Part shown: one piece after another, positions 35,095 to 42,971 of the stretch
Layout: each line of letters begins with the position of its first letter
Position numbering within the stretch: the first letter of the stretch is position 1
NCBI GenBank assembly: GCA_964654665.1
Contig: CAZZKV010000021.1
Coordinates: 1-49,995, forward strand
From: CALCKU01 sp964654665
Lineage (GTDB): Bacteria > Pseudomonadota > Alphaproteobacteria > Caulobacterales > Maricaulaceae
Reading direction: 5' to 3'
Length of the DNA: 49,995 nt
The notes under the pieces: model-generated
What the model was told of the DNA's origin: nothing
What the model saw: the letters and a program-made list of their open reading frames with translations, nothing else
Database searches by the model: none
Made by a program: the position numbers and the translations under genes

Positions 35095-36027
35095 ATGGCC
35101 GGACACGCTGTTGAACATGACTATCACCTTATACCGCCTAGCCCTTGGCCCGTGCTGTCAGGTATTGCCTGCCTGATTTGGGGCGTGGGCATGGTAACAT
35201 TTTTCGCCGGCCTTGTTGAGCGGACGGGTGATAACCCGATCATGGAATTTTTCTTGTCCAAAGGCCTGGATACGATTCAGGGGCGCGAAGGTGCTGGCGG
35301 CGGCTGGATTATCCTGCTGTTCGGTAGCCTGATGGCCGCCTATGTTATGTATGGCTGGTGGCGGGATGTTGCCCGCGAATCCGAAGGCGGAGATCATACG
35401 CCGGTTGTTGATATTGGGCTGCGCTATGGCATGATTATGTTTATCATGCAGGAAGCCATGTTTTTTGTCGGATGGTTTTGGATGTTTTTCGAACTGGGCC
35501 TATTCCATAAGGTTCGGGCTAAATGGAATCCCGATATTACTGAAAATGCCGCCGGATATGAAAGTTGGCCACCGCCGGGTATTGAAACCATTGATCCATG
35601 GCATTTGCCGCTAATTAACACATTGATCCTGCTGCTATCAGGAACAACGGTGACATGGGCCCATCATGCTTTGGTCCATGGGGACCGGAAAGCTGCGAAA
35701 TGGGGCTTGTTTTTGACCGTTGTTTTAGGGATTGCCTTTACAGGGTTCCAAGGGATTGAATATTGGGAAGCCTTTATACATCGGGATGATGAATCTTTTT
35801 GGCTGTCGACTAATGTCTATGGATCGGCCTTTTTCTTGGCAACAGGGTTCCATGGCTTGCATGTTTTAATCGGAACGATCTTCCTTCTGGTTTGTTGGGG
35901 ACGGCTTATGAAGGGCGGCTTTACACCAGAGAAACATTTCGGTCTGGAAGCGGCAGCTTGGTATTGGCATTTTGTTGATGTTGTCTGGCTGTTCCTCTTT
36001 GCTTTTGTTTACGTCATATTCCAGTAA
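35095..36027 (+). CDS. ctaE: Cytochrome c oxidase subunit III
   Basis: 310 residues from the ATG at 35095, chosen because GGAGGG lies four bases upstream; the frame opens 22 codons earlier with an unconvincing extension. Seven membrane helices. Family features: FMQEAMFFVGWFWMFF-like core (seen as QEAMFFVGWFWMFFE), WAHHALVHGD, GFHGLHVLIGTIFL and the ending WYWHFVDVVWLFLFAFVY. Its N-terminus starts MAGHAVEHDYHLIPPSPWP, as in most alphaproteobacterial subunits III. It stabilises proton uptake by subunit I. Confidence 0.97.
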   Translation: MAGHAVEHDYHLIPPSPWPVLSGIACLIWGVGMVTFFAGLVERTGDNPIMEFFLSKGLDTIQGREGAGGGWIILLFGSLMAAYVMYGWWRDVARESEGGDHTPVVDIGLRYGMIMFIMQEAMFFVGWFWMFFELGLFHKVRAKWNPDITENAAGYESWPPPGIETIDPWHLPLINTLILLLSGTTVTWAHHALVHGDRKAAKWGLFLTVVLGIAFTGFQGIEYWEAFIHRDDESFWLSTNVYGSAFFLATGFHGLHVLIGTIFLLVCWGRLMKGGFTPEKHFGLEAAAWYWHFVDVVWLFLFAFVYVIFQ

Positions 36028-36029
36028 TA

Positions 36030-36155
36030 GTGCGCGTAGCTCCAGTTTCTCTTTGGCTTAAAATACTATCAGCGGGCCTAATGAAGGGGCTTTTGTTCTG
36101 GACAGGCCGGGGCGAGGTTGAAGAAGATGTCTTGATCGCAAGGCTGGATCCATAA
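36030..36155 (+). CDS. Possible 41-residue protein between ctaE and SURF1
   Basis: A frame opens with GTG two bases after the ctaE stop and its TAA ends exactly where the SURF1 ATG begins, filling the gap precisely. An ATG at 36081 would give a 24-residue form. The product would be APVSLWLKILSAGL followed by a basic/acidic tail (TGRGEVEEDVLIARLDP); it has no signal peptide and no clear membrane helix. Most relatives carry a longer DUF983 membrane protein gene here, with no visible similarity. No good Shine-Dalgarno is seen for either start, so it may be only a spacer. Confidence 0.35.
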   Translation: MRVAPVSLWLKILSAGLMKGLLFWTGRGEVEEDVLIARLDP

Positions 36156-36890
36156 ATGTCTATGGGGCGTTTTTATTTTAAGCCCTATTGGGGCTTAACC
36201 GGTTTTACTATTATTGCACTGGCTCTGCTTATAGGGCTTGGGACATGGCAATATCATCGTTTACAATGGAAAACACAGCTTTTAGCCGAGGTCGAGACTG
36301 CGGCAGCGGCGCCTCCTTTTATGCGGTTATCACAGATCACAGCCAGTCTTGACGCTGGAGAGCCGATCGATTTTCGCCGGATAAGTGTAGAGGTGTCTGT
36401 CCCCGCTTTTGACCAGCCCTTTATGGTGTTCACGCCGGAAAACCGCACTATAACATGGCGTCTTTTTCGTCCCGTCAAGGCAGGCGGTATTACAGTCTTT
36501 GCTGATATGGCCCGTATTACTGACGGAGACAAAGATACAACCATTAATTTACCTGCTGAGATGCGCAGGATTACGGGCTATGTTCGTTTGGCCCGCGGCG
36601 CGGTTCGCGGTGAAACCAGAAGCACGCCGAAGGCTAATCGCTGGTTTCGTTTTAACCCCTTGCCTGATACTCATAATTGGGCGGATAAGGTGAGCGGCGG
36701 AGCGGATATGCGCTTTTATATAGACACTATTCCGGGCGTGAGTGCCGCTGATAGCCTACCTGTTCGCCGGCCCAATATTCGCAATAATCATTTTGATTAT
36801 ATGCTGACATGGTATGGTCTCGCGATCTGTCTTTTTGTTGTCTATATACTATTGCATCGCAATAATGGGCGTTTGGGGCGCGGTGTATGA
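36156..36890 (+). CDS. SURF1 family oxidase assembly protein
   Basis: 244 residues with a membrane helix at each end (about 14-32 and 212-232) and a periplasmic domain between. The GLGTWQYHRLQWKTQLL segment near the N-terminus and the closing FDYMLTWYGLAICLFVVYIL are diagnostic SURF1 pieces. The protein assists heme A insertion into subunit I. Another ATG at codon 3 is possible. It starts directly after the 41-codon frame and overlaps the downstream acetyltransferase gene by four bases (ATGA). Confidence 0.93.
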   Translation: MSMGRFYFKPYWGLTGFTIIALALLIGLGTWQYHRLQWKTQLLAEVETAAAAPPFMRLSQITASLDAGEPIDFRRISVEVSVPAFDQPFMVFTPENRTITWRLFRPVKAGGITVFADMARITDGDKDTTINLPAEMRRITGYVRLARGAVRGETRSTPKANRWFRFNPLPDTHNWADKVSGGADMRFYIDTIPGVSAADSLPVRRPNIRNNHFDYMLTWYGLAICLFVVYILLHRNNGRLGRGV

Positions 36891-37462
36891 GGAAAAATAT
36901 TGGTCAGCAAACCGTTCTTTTCGGTCATGCGTCGGGCGGTACGGTACATTTGCGCCACCCGCGTTGGGCCGACTTTGAAGACTGGGTGACTTTGCGCCGT
37001 GATAATCGGGATTATTTATCACCGTGGGAGCCCAAATGGAACGAAACCCATTTGAACCGCAATAGCTATAAGGCAAAATTATCGCGGTTTAAGAAAATGA
37101 TTTCGGGTCATACCGCCTATCCCTTTCATATCTTTCGGGCCGATGATGACCGTCTTATCGGGGCCTGTAATATTACGCATGTTGAGCGCAATGTCGCTCA
37201 AAGCGCCAAGTTGGGTTATTGGGTTGGAGAGCGTTATGCGCGCCAAGGTTTTGCGCGTGCCTCTGTTTCAGCTGCAACACGGTTTTGTTTTGAGCAATTG
37301 GGATTGCACCGGATCGAGGCAGCGGTTCAGGCCGATAATCTGCCGTCTATTAAAGTACTGGAGGCATCCGGATTTTGCCGCGAAGGCATGGCCCGCGGCT
37401 ATTTGAAAATTAACGGCGTCTGGCAAGATCATATTATATACGCGCTTTTGTCAGGCGATTAA
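36887..37462 (+). CDS. rimJ: GNAT acetyltransferase, RimJ type
   Basis: 191 residues. The RimJ/RimL pattern is clear: LRHPRWADFEDWVTLRRDNR, YLSPWEPKWNE, LIGACNITHVERN, YWVGERYARQGFARAS with the acetyl-CoA pyrophosphate loop, and LHRIEAAVQADNLPSIKVLE. Members acetylate the N-terminal alanine of a ribosomal protein. It overlaps SURF1 by four bases, so translation is coupled, and converges on yqgE six bases downstream. Confidence 0.88.
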   Translation: MRKNIGQQTVLFGHASGGTVHLRHPRWADFEDWVTLRRDNRDYLSPWEPKWNETHLNRNSYKAKLSRFKKMISGHTAYPFHIFRADDDRLIGACNITHVERNVAQSAKLGYWVGERYARQGFARASVSAATRFCFEQLGLHRIEAAVQADNLPSIKVLEASGFCREGMARGYLKINGVWQDHIIYALLSGD

Positions 37463-37468
37463 AGCATT

Positions 37469-38041
37469 CTAAGCGGAGCCGGATTGTCCCGATAAATAAT
37501 GCGGAGCGATACCCAGTTTTGCCAGAGCTTTTCCCCATTTATTATCCATATCCTGATCAAAAATCAGGGCGTCATCGGCATCACATATAAGCCAGACATT
37601 ATCCTTGATTTCATTTTCAATCTGCCCGCTGCTCCAGCCTGAATATCCAATGGCCAGAACGGCTCTGTCGGGCGCATCTTGGCTGACAAAGCTTTCAAGA
37701 ATATCTTTGGTGGCGGTCAACATTAATGTGTCAGAGAGTTTGGCCGTTGATTGTTCAATATGAAAATCGGGTGAATGCAAAACAAATCCTCTATCGATAT
37801 CAACGGGGCCGCCGTCCAGAACCGACGTATCGGCTATGGTGACATCACCCTCAATCCCAATATTGTCGAGCATATCGGAAATTCGTAAATCTCCTTTTTG
37901 TTTATTAATCATAATACCCATGGCATGGCCTTCATCATGGGTGCAAATATAGATAACAGCCCCTGCAAACCGCGGATCGCGCATAGCCGGCGTGGCAATA
38001 AGTAATTTACCTTTCAAAGAAAATAGGGAGGTGTCTGTCAT
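37469..38041 (-). CDS. YqgE/AlgH family (UPF0301) protein
   Basis: 190 residues from the ATG at 38041; the frame extends ten codons further to a TTG, which is less likely. The family opening LKGKLLIATPAMRDPRFAGA is followed by YICTHDEGHAMGIMINK, DGGPVDIDRGFVLHS and GYSGWSSGQIENEI. Cytoplasmic, function not well understood; AlgH was linked to alginate regulation in Pseudomonas. It is divergent from the peroxiredoxin gene. Confidence 0.94.
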   Translation of the reverse strand: MTDTSLFSLKGKLLIATPAMRDPRFAGAVIYICTHDEGHAMGIMINKQKGDLRISDMLDNIGIEGDVTIADTSVLDGGPVDIDRGFVLHSPDFHIEQSTAKLSDTLMLTATKDILESFVSQDAPDRAVLAIGYSGWSSGQIENEIKDNVWLICDADDALIFDQDMDNKWGKALAKLGIAPHYLSGQSGSA

Positions 38042-38144
38042 ATATACAATCTGCGCTTTTTGGGGAAACAATCAAGCACACCTTGATTTTTTTTAAGGAC
38101 CTTCCATATCAATAGAAAGGGATATTCATAATTTGGAGTGAGAG

Positions 38145-38627
38145 ATGACAATTAAAGTCGGTGATAAATTACCTGAGGCGACATTTATGACAATGGGGCC
38201 AGACGGCCCGATGCCCGCAACAACCGCGGACGTTTTTGGCGGTAAACGGGTGGCTTTATTCGCCGTACCAGGGGCTTTTACACCGACCTGTAGTGCGAAA
38301 CATTTGCCAGGATTTAAAGAGCGTGCCGGAGATTTCGCCGCTAACGGTATTGAGGCGATTGCCTGCCTGTCAGTCAATGATGTTTTCGTTATGGATGCAT
38401 GGGGCAAAGACCAAGGCGTGACATCGGAAATGCAAATGCTGGCGGACGGTAATGGTGATTTTACGAAATCAGTTGGTCTTGAGCTTGATGCGTCTGGGTT
38501 TGGCATGGGGGGGCGCTCGCAGCGCTATGCTATGGTGGTCAATGACGGCACGGTTGAAAGCCTGCATGTTGAATCAGGCGGTGAGTTTAAAGTCTCTTCA
38601 GCCGATTATGTATTAGATCACCTTTAA
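38145..38627 (+). CDS. Peroxiredoxin, Prx5-type
   Basis: 160 residues, with the peroxidatic cysteine C49 in VPGAFTPTCSAKHLPG, the Prx5 signature, and the later segments ACLSVNDVFVMDAWGK and GLGMGGRSQRYAMV-like (here GFGMGGRSQRYAMVV). It reduces hydrogen peroxide and organic peroxides with thiol donors such as glutathione or glutaredoxin; the glutathione ligase in the same window is consistent. GGAGTGAG lies just ahead of the ATG. Confidence 0.93.
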   Translation: MTIKVGDKLPEATFMTMGPDGPMPATTADVFGGKRVALFAVPGAFTPTCSAKHLPGFKERAGDFAANGIEAIACLSVNDVFVMDAWGKDQGVTSEMQMLADGNGDFTKSVGLELDASGFGMGGRSQRYAMVVNDGTVESLHVESGGEFKVSSADYVLDHL

Positions 38628-38638
38628 AAACAGACTAG

Positions 38639-38663
38639 GCGGGGCAATTGCCCGAACCGCTTT
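38639..38663 (+). terminator. Possible weak terminator after the peroxiredoxin gene
   Basis: GGGC-AATT-GCCC (38642-38653) lies inside a broader GCGG (38639-38642) / CCGC (38657-38660) pairing and is followed by TTT. The stem is imperfect and the T tract short, so this is a tentative call. Confidence 0.35.
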
Positions 38664-38721
38664 AATATATGGGAGGGCAAATATTATCGGGGCGATAACG
38701 TAAGAGAGAAAAGGAAAAAAT

Positions 38722-39642
38722 ATGGACGGAAATAGTATTGCAGTGATCGTATTGGTCGCATTGGTATTAGTAACAATTTTTAAAGCCATTAAAGCCGTGC
38801 CCCAAGGCATGGAATATACAATTGAACAATTTGGCCGATATACGAAAACGCTCAAACCCGGATTGTCCTTTATCATCCCTTTTGTTGAAAATGTCGGCTA
38901 TAAAATGAATATGCGCGAGCGGGTGATTGATATTCCGTCGCAAGATGTCATTACCAAAGATAACGCCATGGTCACAGCCGATGCAGTGGTCTTTATCCAA
39001 GTGATAGATGCCCGAATGGCCGCCTATGAAGTTAATAATCTTGATAATGCGATTAAGAATCTGTGTTTGACAAATGTACGGACCGTTGTCGGGTCTATGG
39101 ATCTTGACGAAACATTGTCAAAACGCGACGCGATTAATGCGAAATTACTGAATGTTATTGATGCGGCCACGGACCCTTGGGGTACAAAAGTGACACGGAT
39201 CGAGATTAAAGATCTTTCGCCGCCAGCTGATATTACCCAAGCGATGAATAAGCAAATGAAAGCCGAACGGGAGAAACGGGCTGATATTCTGATGGCTGAA
39301 GGCCAGAAGCAATCGCAAATTCTAAAGGCCGAGGGTGAAAAAGAAGCCGCCGTGCGTGAAGCCGAAGGCCGCAAAGAGGCCGCATTTTTAGATGCCGAAG
39401 CGCGAGAGCGCGAAGCTTTGGCCGAAGCAAAAGCCACAGAAATGGTTAGTACAGCTATAGGACGAGGTGATGTGAATGCAGTGAATTACTTTGTTGCGCA
39501 GGAATATGTCAAAGCGTTTGAAAAACTGGCCAATTCACCGAACCAGAAAACAGTGATTGTTCCGGCAGAACTGTCATCACTTGCGGCCACAGTTGGTGGT
39601 ATTGGTGCCTTGCTTGATGCTGGCGGAAAAACAAAGAAATAG
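38722..39642 (+). CDS. SPFH/Band 7 membrane protein, QmcA-type stomatin
   Basis: 306 residues: one N-terminal membrane helix (about 5-22), the SPFH domain (IEQFGRYTKTLKPGLSFIIP, MRERVIDIPSQDVITKDN) and a coiled-coil rich in Ala, Glu and Lys (about 190-245) that drives oligomerisation. It is a membrane-microdomain scaffold. Immediately downstream is an NfeD-like gene, the typical partner that is thought to work with SPFH proteins in membrane quality control. Confidence 0.94.
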   Translation: MDGNSIAVIVLVALVLVTIFKAIKAVPQGMEYTIEQFGRYTKTLKPGLSFIIPFVENVGYKMNMRERVIDIPSQDVITKDNAMVTADAVVFIQVIDARMAAYEVNNLDNAIKNLCLTNVRTVVGSMDLDETLSKRDAINAKLLNVIDAATDPWGTKVTRIEIKDLSPPADITQAMNKQMKAEREKRADILMAEGQKQSQILKAEGEKEAAVREAEGRKEAAFLDAEAREREALAEAKATEMVSTAIGRGDVNAVNYFVAQEYVKAFEKLANSPNQKTVIVPAELSSLAATVGGIGALLDAGGKTKK

Positions 39643-39651
39643 GAGGCGAAT

Positions 39652-40122
39652 ATGACATCTGATTCTAACCTTCTTATACAATTGCTGGAAAGTATGAACG
39701 GTATTCGTTGGGTCATTTTGGGAATTGTTTTGCTGATCCTCGAATTAATCACGGGAACAACCTATATTCTGTGGCCTGCCGCCGCCGCGCTGATTGTCGG
39801 CGCGCTTGGCTTTATTGTGCCTATGGGATGGGAATTGCAATTTTTATTATTCTTCCTGCTATCGTCTATTTTACTCATCGTTGGACACACCCATATCCGG
39901 CCAAAAATGAAAGGCGGAGAGCCGTCCGATTTAAATGACCGAGCGCGCCAGATGGTAGGTATGCGGGTGAAGGCTATTGCTGATTTTGAAACAGGCAGAG
40001 GCCGCGTTCAAGTCGGCGATACGCAATGGCGAGCCTCTATTGATAAAGGCACAGCCCAAACCGGCCAAGAGCTACGGGTTATTGCGGTGAAAGGCACGAC
40101 GCTTATGGTAGAACCGATTTAA
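39652..40122 (+). CDS. NfeD-like membrane protein
   Basis: 156 residues with about three to four membrane helices in the first 85 residues and a C-terminal OB-fold domain (MVGMRVKAIADFETGRGRVQVGDTQW and RVIAVKGTTLMVEPI). The short form without the serine-protease domain. AGGAGG precedes the ATG and the spacing to the SPFH gene is nine bases, so the two form an SPFH/NfeD operon. The next frame begins immediately after its stop. Confidence 0.93.
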   Translation: MTSDSNLLIQLLESMNGIRWVILGIVLLILELITGTTYILWPAAAALIVGALGFIVPMGWELQFLLFFLLSSILLIVGHTHIRPKMKGGEPSDLNDRARQMVGMRVKAIADFETGRGRVQVGDTQWRASIDKGTAQTGQELRVIAVKGTTLMVEPI

Positions 40123-40617
40123 TTGGATCTCCATCTTGTCTCTGCTGTTGGAGCGGGTAATTTTAAAATTATCCGTGATCGGCAGGATATATGTTTGCTG
40201 CATTACAGCAATTGGTTTTCAAGTGAAGCCGAGGCACGCATTCATGGAAATCATATAAAAATAACGCCGCGTAATTTTGGGTTGCAGAGCTATAATATTT
40301 ATAAAGATGACCGTCATTGCGGCGTTATTATTTATAGTTGGCTCAAACACATAAAAATTAATCTGGCCCGTCTAGACGGCGGCGAGGATAGGTTTTTCTT
40401 AAGGCCGCGCGGATTTCTCAAGCCTTGGTATCAACTCATCGGGTCCAAAGGCGTTGTTATATTACAATTGCGAGGATCCAAAAAACCAATTCAATTGGAT
40501 TATCGTTATGAGATAGAGTTGCACAGCGATGGATATGCCGATGGGGCGATCAATGAATTATTGATCTATTGCGGATTTGCTGTGAATTTGCACAAGTTTG
40601 CCATTGCGTGCTTTTAA
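40123..40617 (+). CDS. Hypothetical beta-rich protein after nfeD
   Basis: 164 residues beginning with TTG directly behind the nfeD stop codon (TAA-TTG), with no clear Shine-Dalgarno of its own, so translation would depend on termination-reinitiation after nfeD. A later start is possible but the first residues already look protein-like. The sequence alternates short strands with charged turns: RQDICLLHYSNWF, HIKITPRNFGLQSY, CGVIIYSWLKHIKINL and YRYEIELHSDGY. I recognise no family; a tubby/LURP-like barrel would fit the pattern but is a guess. The 3' end overlaps the convergent propeller gene by four bases. Confidence 0.65.
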   Translation: MDLHLVSAVGAGNFKIIRDRQDICLLHYSNWFSSEAEARIHGNHIKITPRNFGLQSYNIYKDDRHCGVIIYSWLKHIKINLARLDGGEDRFFLRPRGFLKPWYQLIGSKGVVILQLRGSKKPIQLDYRYEIELHSDGYADGAINELLIYCGFAVNLHKFAIACF

Positions 40618-41618
40618 GGAATGATAGCGAGACCGTCCCCTTGTGATCCACCCGAAAGCCGTCCAAGCAATTTTCCGCTTTCAAAATCAATTTCCGCAAT
40701 TTTATTAATTCCTGTTTCAGCGGCGTAAATGCGCGAACCATCTGGTGAAAACACAATGGTGACCTGCATTGTGTCTTGCAGGCCGCTGATTTTTATAGTG
40801 CGCTCTAGGGTACGGCTGGCGATATCAATGACGCTAAGCGCCCCATCGGCAAGATCAGAGGTCACAGCTTTGCGTCCATTTGGCGATATTGCCAGACGTA
40901 AGGGAAAACGGCCCACATCAATGACTGTGCGTTGTTCAAGCGCACTATTAAAGACGAAAACCTGATTGCTGCCGCGCGCAGATACCCAGATCTCTTTGCC
41001 GTCGGGGGTAATAGCGATACCTTCAGGCTGCTGACCTGAGGGAACAGATTTCACCGTTCTGCCGGCTATGAGATCAATTTTACTGACTGTGCCCGCGCCC
41101 AGATTAGCCGTATAAGCGGTCTTTCCATCCGGCGATACAGCCAGCATATGAGTGCCTTGTTGAGCTGTTGAAATGGCGCTTAACGTTCTGTCTTTAAACT
41201 GGCTTGCGGCACTTAAGACAATAATGGATTGTCCCCCTTCTGTAGTGGCAAGAATGCGCCCATCATTTCGCCAAACAATACCATGAGGATTTTTATTATC
41301 GCCAAGATCAAAACTATGCACAATCTCGCGTTTGGCAATGTCGAAAATATCAATGACGTTGGAACCGTAATTGACAACGGCGGCATGGCGCCCATCCGGA
41401 GAGCTCGCAATCTCGTGGGGGGCGGATTGGCTGACAGGGCGGCGGGATAATTCTCGCCCTGTCGTTAGATCGATAAAACTGATGCTGTCATCGCCTTTAT
41501 TGCCAACTAATAGAAGCGGGATATTGTTGGATGTAGAAGAATGCGGTGTTTGTGCACAAGCGCCTGTAAAGGCCATGGCATATAGTACAAGCGCTGTTGT
41601 CAATCGTTTCATTTTCAT
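40614..41618 (-). CDS. YVTN-type beta-propeller protein, secreted or lipoprotein
   Basis: 334 residues. A signal peptide ends at AMAFTGAC, where the Cys may be lipidated. The remainder is a seven-bladed propeller of about 40-residue repeats: IPLLLVGNKGDDSISFIDL, ASSPDGRHAAVVNYGSN, AVSPDGKTAYTANLGAGTV, AITPDGKEIWVSARGSNQV and FSPDGSRIYAAETGINKI. Repeats of this YVTN/YncE type occur in periplasmic or surface binding proteins; no enzyme activity is evident. It lies upstream of (same strand as) the DUF481 gene with a 96-base gap. Confidence 0.85.
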   Translation of the reverse strand: MKMKRLTTALVLYAMAFTGACAQTPHSSTSNNIPLLLVGNKGDDSISFIDLTTGRELSRRPVSQSAPHEIASSPDGRHAAVVNYGSNVIDIFDIAKREIVHSFDLGDNKNPHGIVWRNDGRILATTEGGQSIIVLSAASQFKDRTLSAISTAQQGTHMLAVSPDGKTAYTANLGAGTVSKIDLIAGRTVKSVPSGQQPEGIAITPDGKEIWVSARGSNQVFVFNSALEQRTVIDVGRFPLRLAISPNGRKAVTSDLADGALSVIDIASRTLERTIKISGLQDTMQVTIVFSPDGSRIYAAETGINKIAEIDFESGKLLGRLSGGSQGDGLAIIP

Positions 41619-41714
41619 CTCCGCTTTGGGATGTTTACCTATAAACAGCAGAGGCAGGCAATGCCGAAGCGCCGAAATCTATCCGGCATTACCAAAATTT
41701 AAGCGTGGTCGGGT

Positions 41715-42431
41715 CTATTGAATGGTGTAAACAACGCCGACGCGGGTAATGGTATCGGTTTTTTCAGTGCCAACTGGAACATCCGAATGGGTATCAATCC
41801 GGAATGAGGCGCGGGCTGCCAGATTTCCTAAAAGCTGAGCTGTGACACCGATTTCATTCCAAATATAAGTGTCGCTGGAAGACCAGAGAATTTCGGTTTT
41901 ATTATAAAGCGATACATTCTCATTAAACTGATAGTTAAAATCAGAAGCGCCGCGTAAAGCCACTTCTTCTGTGGTTACAGTACTGGGGTCTTGTTCGTCT
42001 TGCGACCGAAAGCCGATACCGCCTTCAAGGTCCCAACCAATAGGCTCTGGTACAATGGCTTTATAGCCAAGGCCAGTACCCAAAAAATATCCTTGCTGGA
42101 ATGCCCCGAAATCATCTTGGAAATAATCGGCATTACCATAAGCATAAAGCCGGTCGGTCAGGTTTCTGTCGATTTGATACCCAAGAGCCAGACGTTGTTT
42201 GTTCGTTGTACCGCTGACACGACCCAGATCGAAAGCGGCATCAAATTTATGGCGCCATGTTTTGCTTTCTTTATTCAGGCGAAGACCAAGACCAATATCT
42301 GTTGTTTCTGTGTTGCCCGTTGTTTTGGATCCGGTGAGCGAAGCTTCGCCGCTCCAACCTTCAGTGATTTGCGCTGCAGCGGTCATAGGGGCTAGCCCTA
42401 TGACTAACGCTAAAAGTGTACTATATTTCAT
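41715..42431 (-). CDS. DUF481 family outer membrane protein
   Basis: 238 residues from the ATG at 42431, which has GAAGGA six bases upstream; an ATG five codons earlier is weaker. The signal peptide ends near AAA-QITEG. The barrel segments GWSGEASLTGSKTTGNTET, WRHKFDAAFDLGR and RLALGYQIDRNLTDRLYAY identify DUF481 (YdiY-like), and strands continue to a terminal VGVVYTIQ. It is probably an outer membrane porin-like protein induced by envelope or acid stress in relatives; its role here is unknown. Confidence 0.85.
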   Translation of the reverse strand: MKYSTLLALVIGLAPMTAAAQITEGWSGEASLTGSKTTGNTETTDIGLGLRLNKESKTWRHKFDAAFDLGRVSGTTNKQRLALGYQIDRNLTDRLYAYGNADYFQDDFGAFQQGYFLGTGLGYKAIVPEPIGWDLEGGIGFRSQDEQDPSTVTTEEVALRGASDFNYQFNENVSLYNKTEILWSSSDTYIWNEIGVTAQLLGNLAARASFRIDTHSDVPVGTEKTDTITRVGVVYTIQ

Positions 42432-42513
42432 TGAATTGTCCTTCATCGATATGATGAAGGGGCTTAAAAAACCATAGTTAAACAGTAGATGAATGAAGCT
42501 CGTAAAACTGTGG

Positions 42514-42969
42514 TTATTTAGGAATACCTTTTCGGGCTAAGGCGTCGGCCCGCTCATTCCCATATACACCGGCATGGCCCTTTACCCATTTCCAATCGAC
42601 AGTATATTGTGCATTCAAGGCATCAAGCTCTTTCCAGAGGTCGACATTGATAACAGGTTTCTTGTCAGATTTCTTCCAGCCTCGTTTTTTCCAGCCATGA
42701 ATCCATTCGGTGATCCCTTTAAGCACATAGGTACTATCTGTCCAAAGGGTGATGGTTTGATTATATCCGGGTTTCACGGCTTGCAGAGCGCGGATAGCAG
42801 CCATCATTTCCATCCGGTTATTCGTCGTTTCCGTTTCGCCGCCAAACAGCTCTTTTTCGGTTTTGCCAAATTGCATGAGAACACCCCAACCGCCCGGTCC
42901 CGGATTACCTGAACAGGCTCCGTCCGTATAGATAATCAGCTCTGCGGGTTTTTTCTTCGCGCGGGGCAA
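42514..42969 (-). CDS. rnhA: Ribonuclease HI
   Basis: 151 residues. The catalytic acidic residues are in place: D16 in IIYTDGACSGNPGPGGWG, E54 in NNRMEMMAAI, D78 in LWTDSTYV and D142 in GNERADALA, with the conserved H132 in WVKGHAGV. It removes RNA from RNA-DNA hybrids such as Okazaki primers and R-loops. It starts two bases after the ispH stop, and may be translated by coupling. In many alphaproteobacteria thrB sits between ispH and rnhA; here it is absent. Confidence 0.96.
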   Translation of the reverse strand: MPRAKKKPAELIIYTDGACSGNPGPGGWGVLMQFGKTEKELFGGETETTNNRMEMMAAIRALQAVKPGYNQTITLWTDSTYVLKGITEWIHGWKKRGWKKSDKKPVINVDLWKELDALNAQYTVDWKWVKGHAGVYGNERADALARKGIPK

Positions 42970-42971
42970 AT

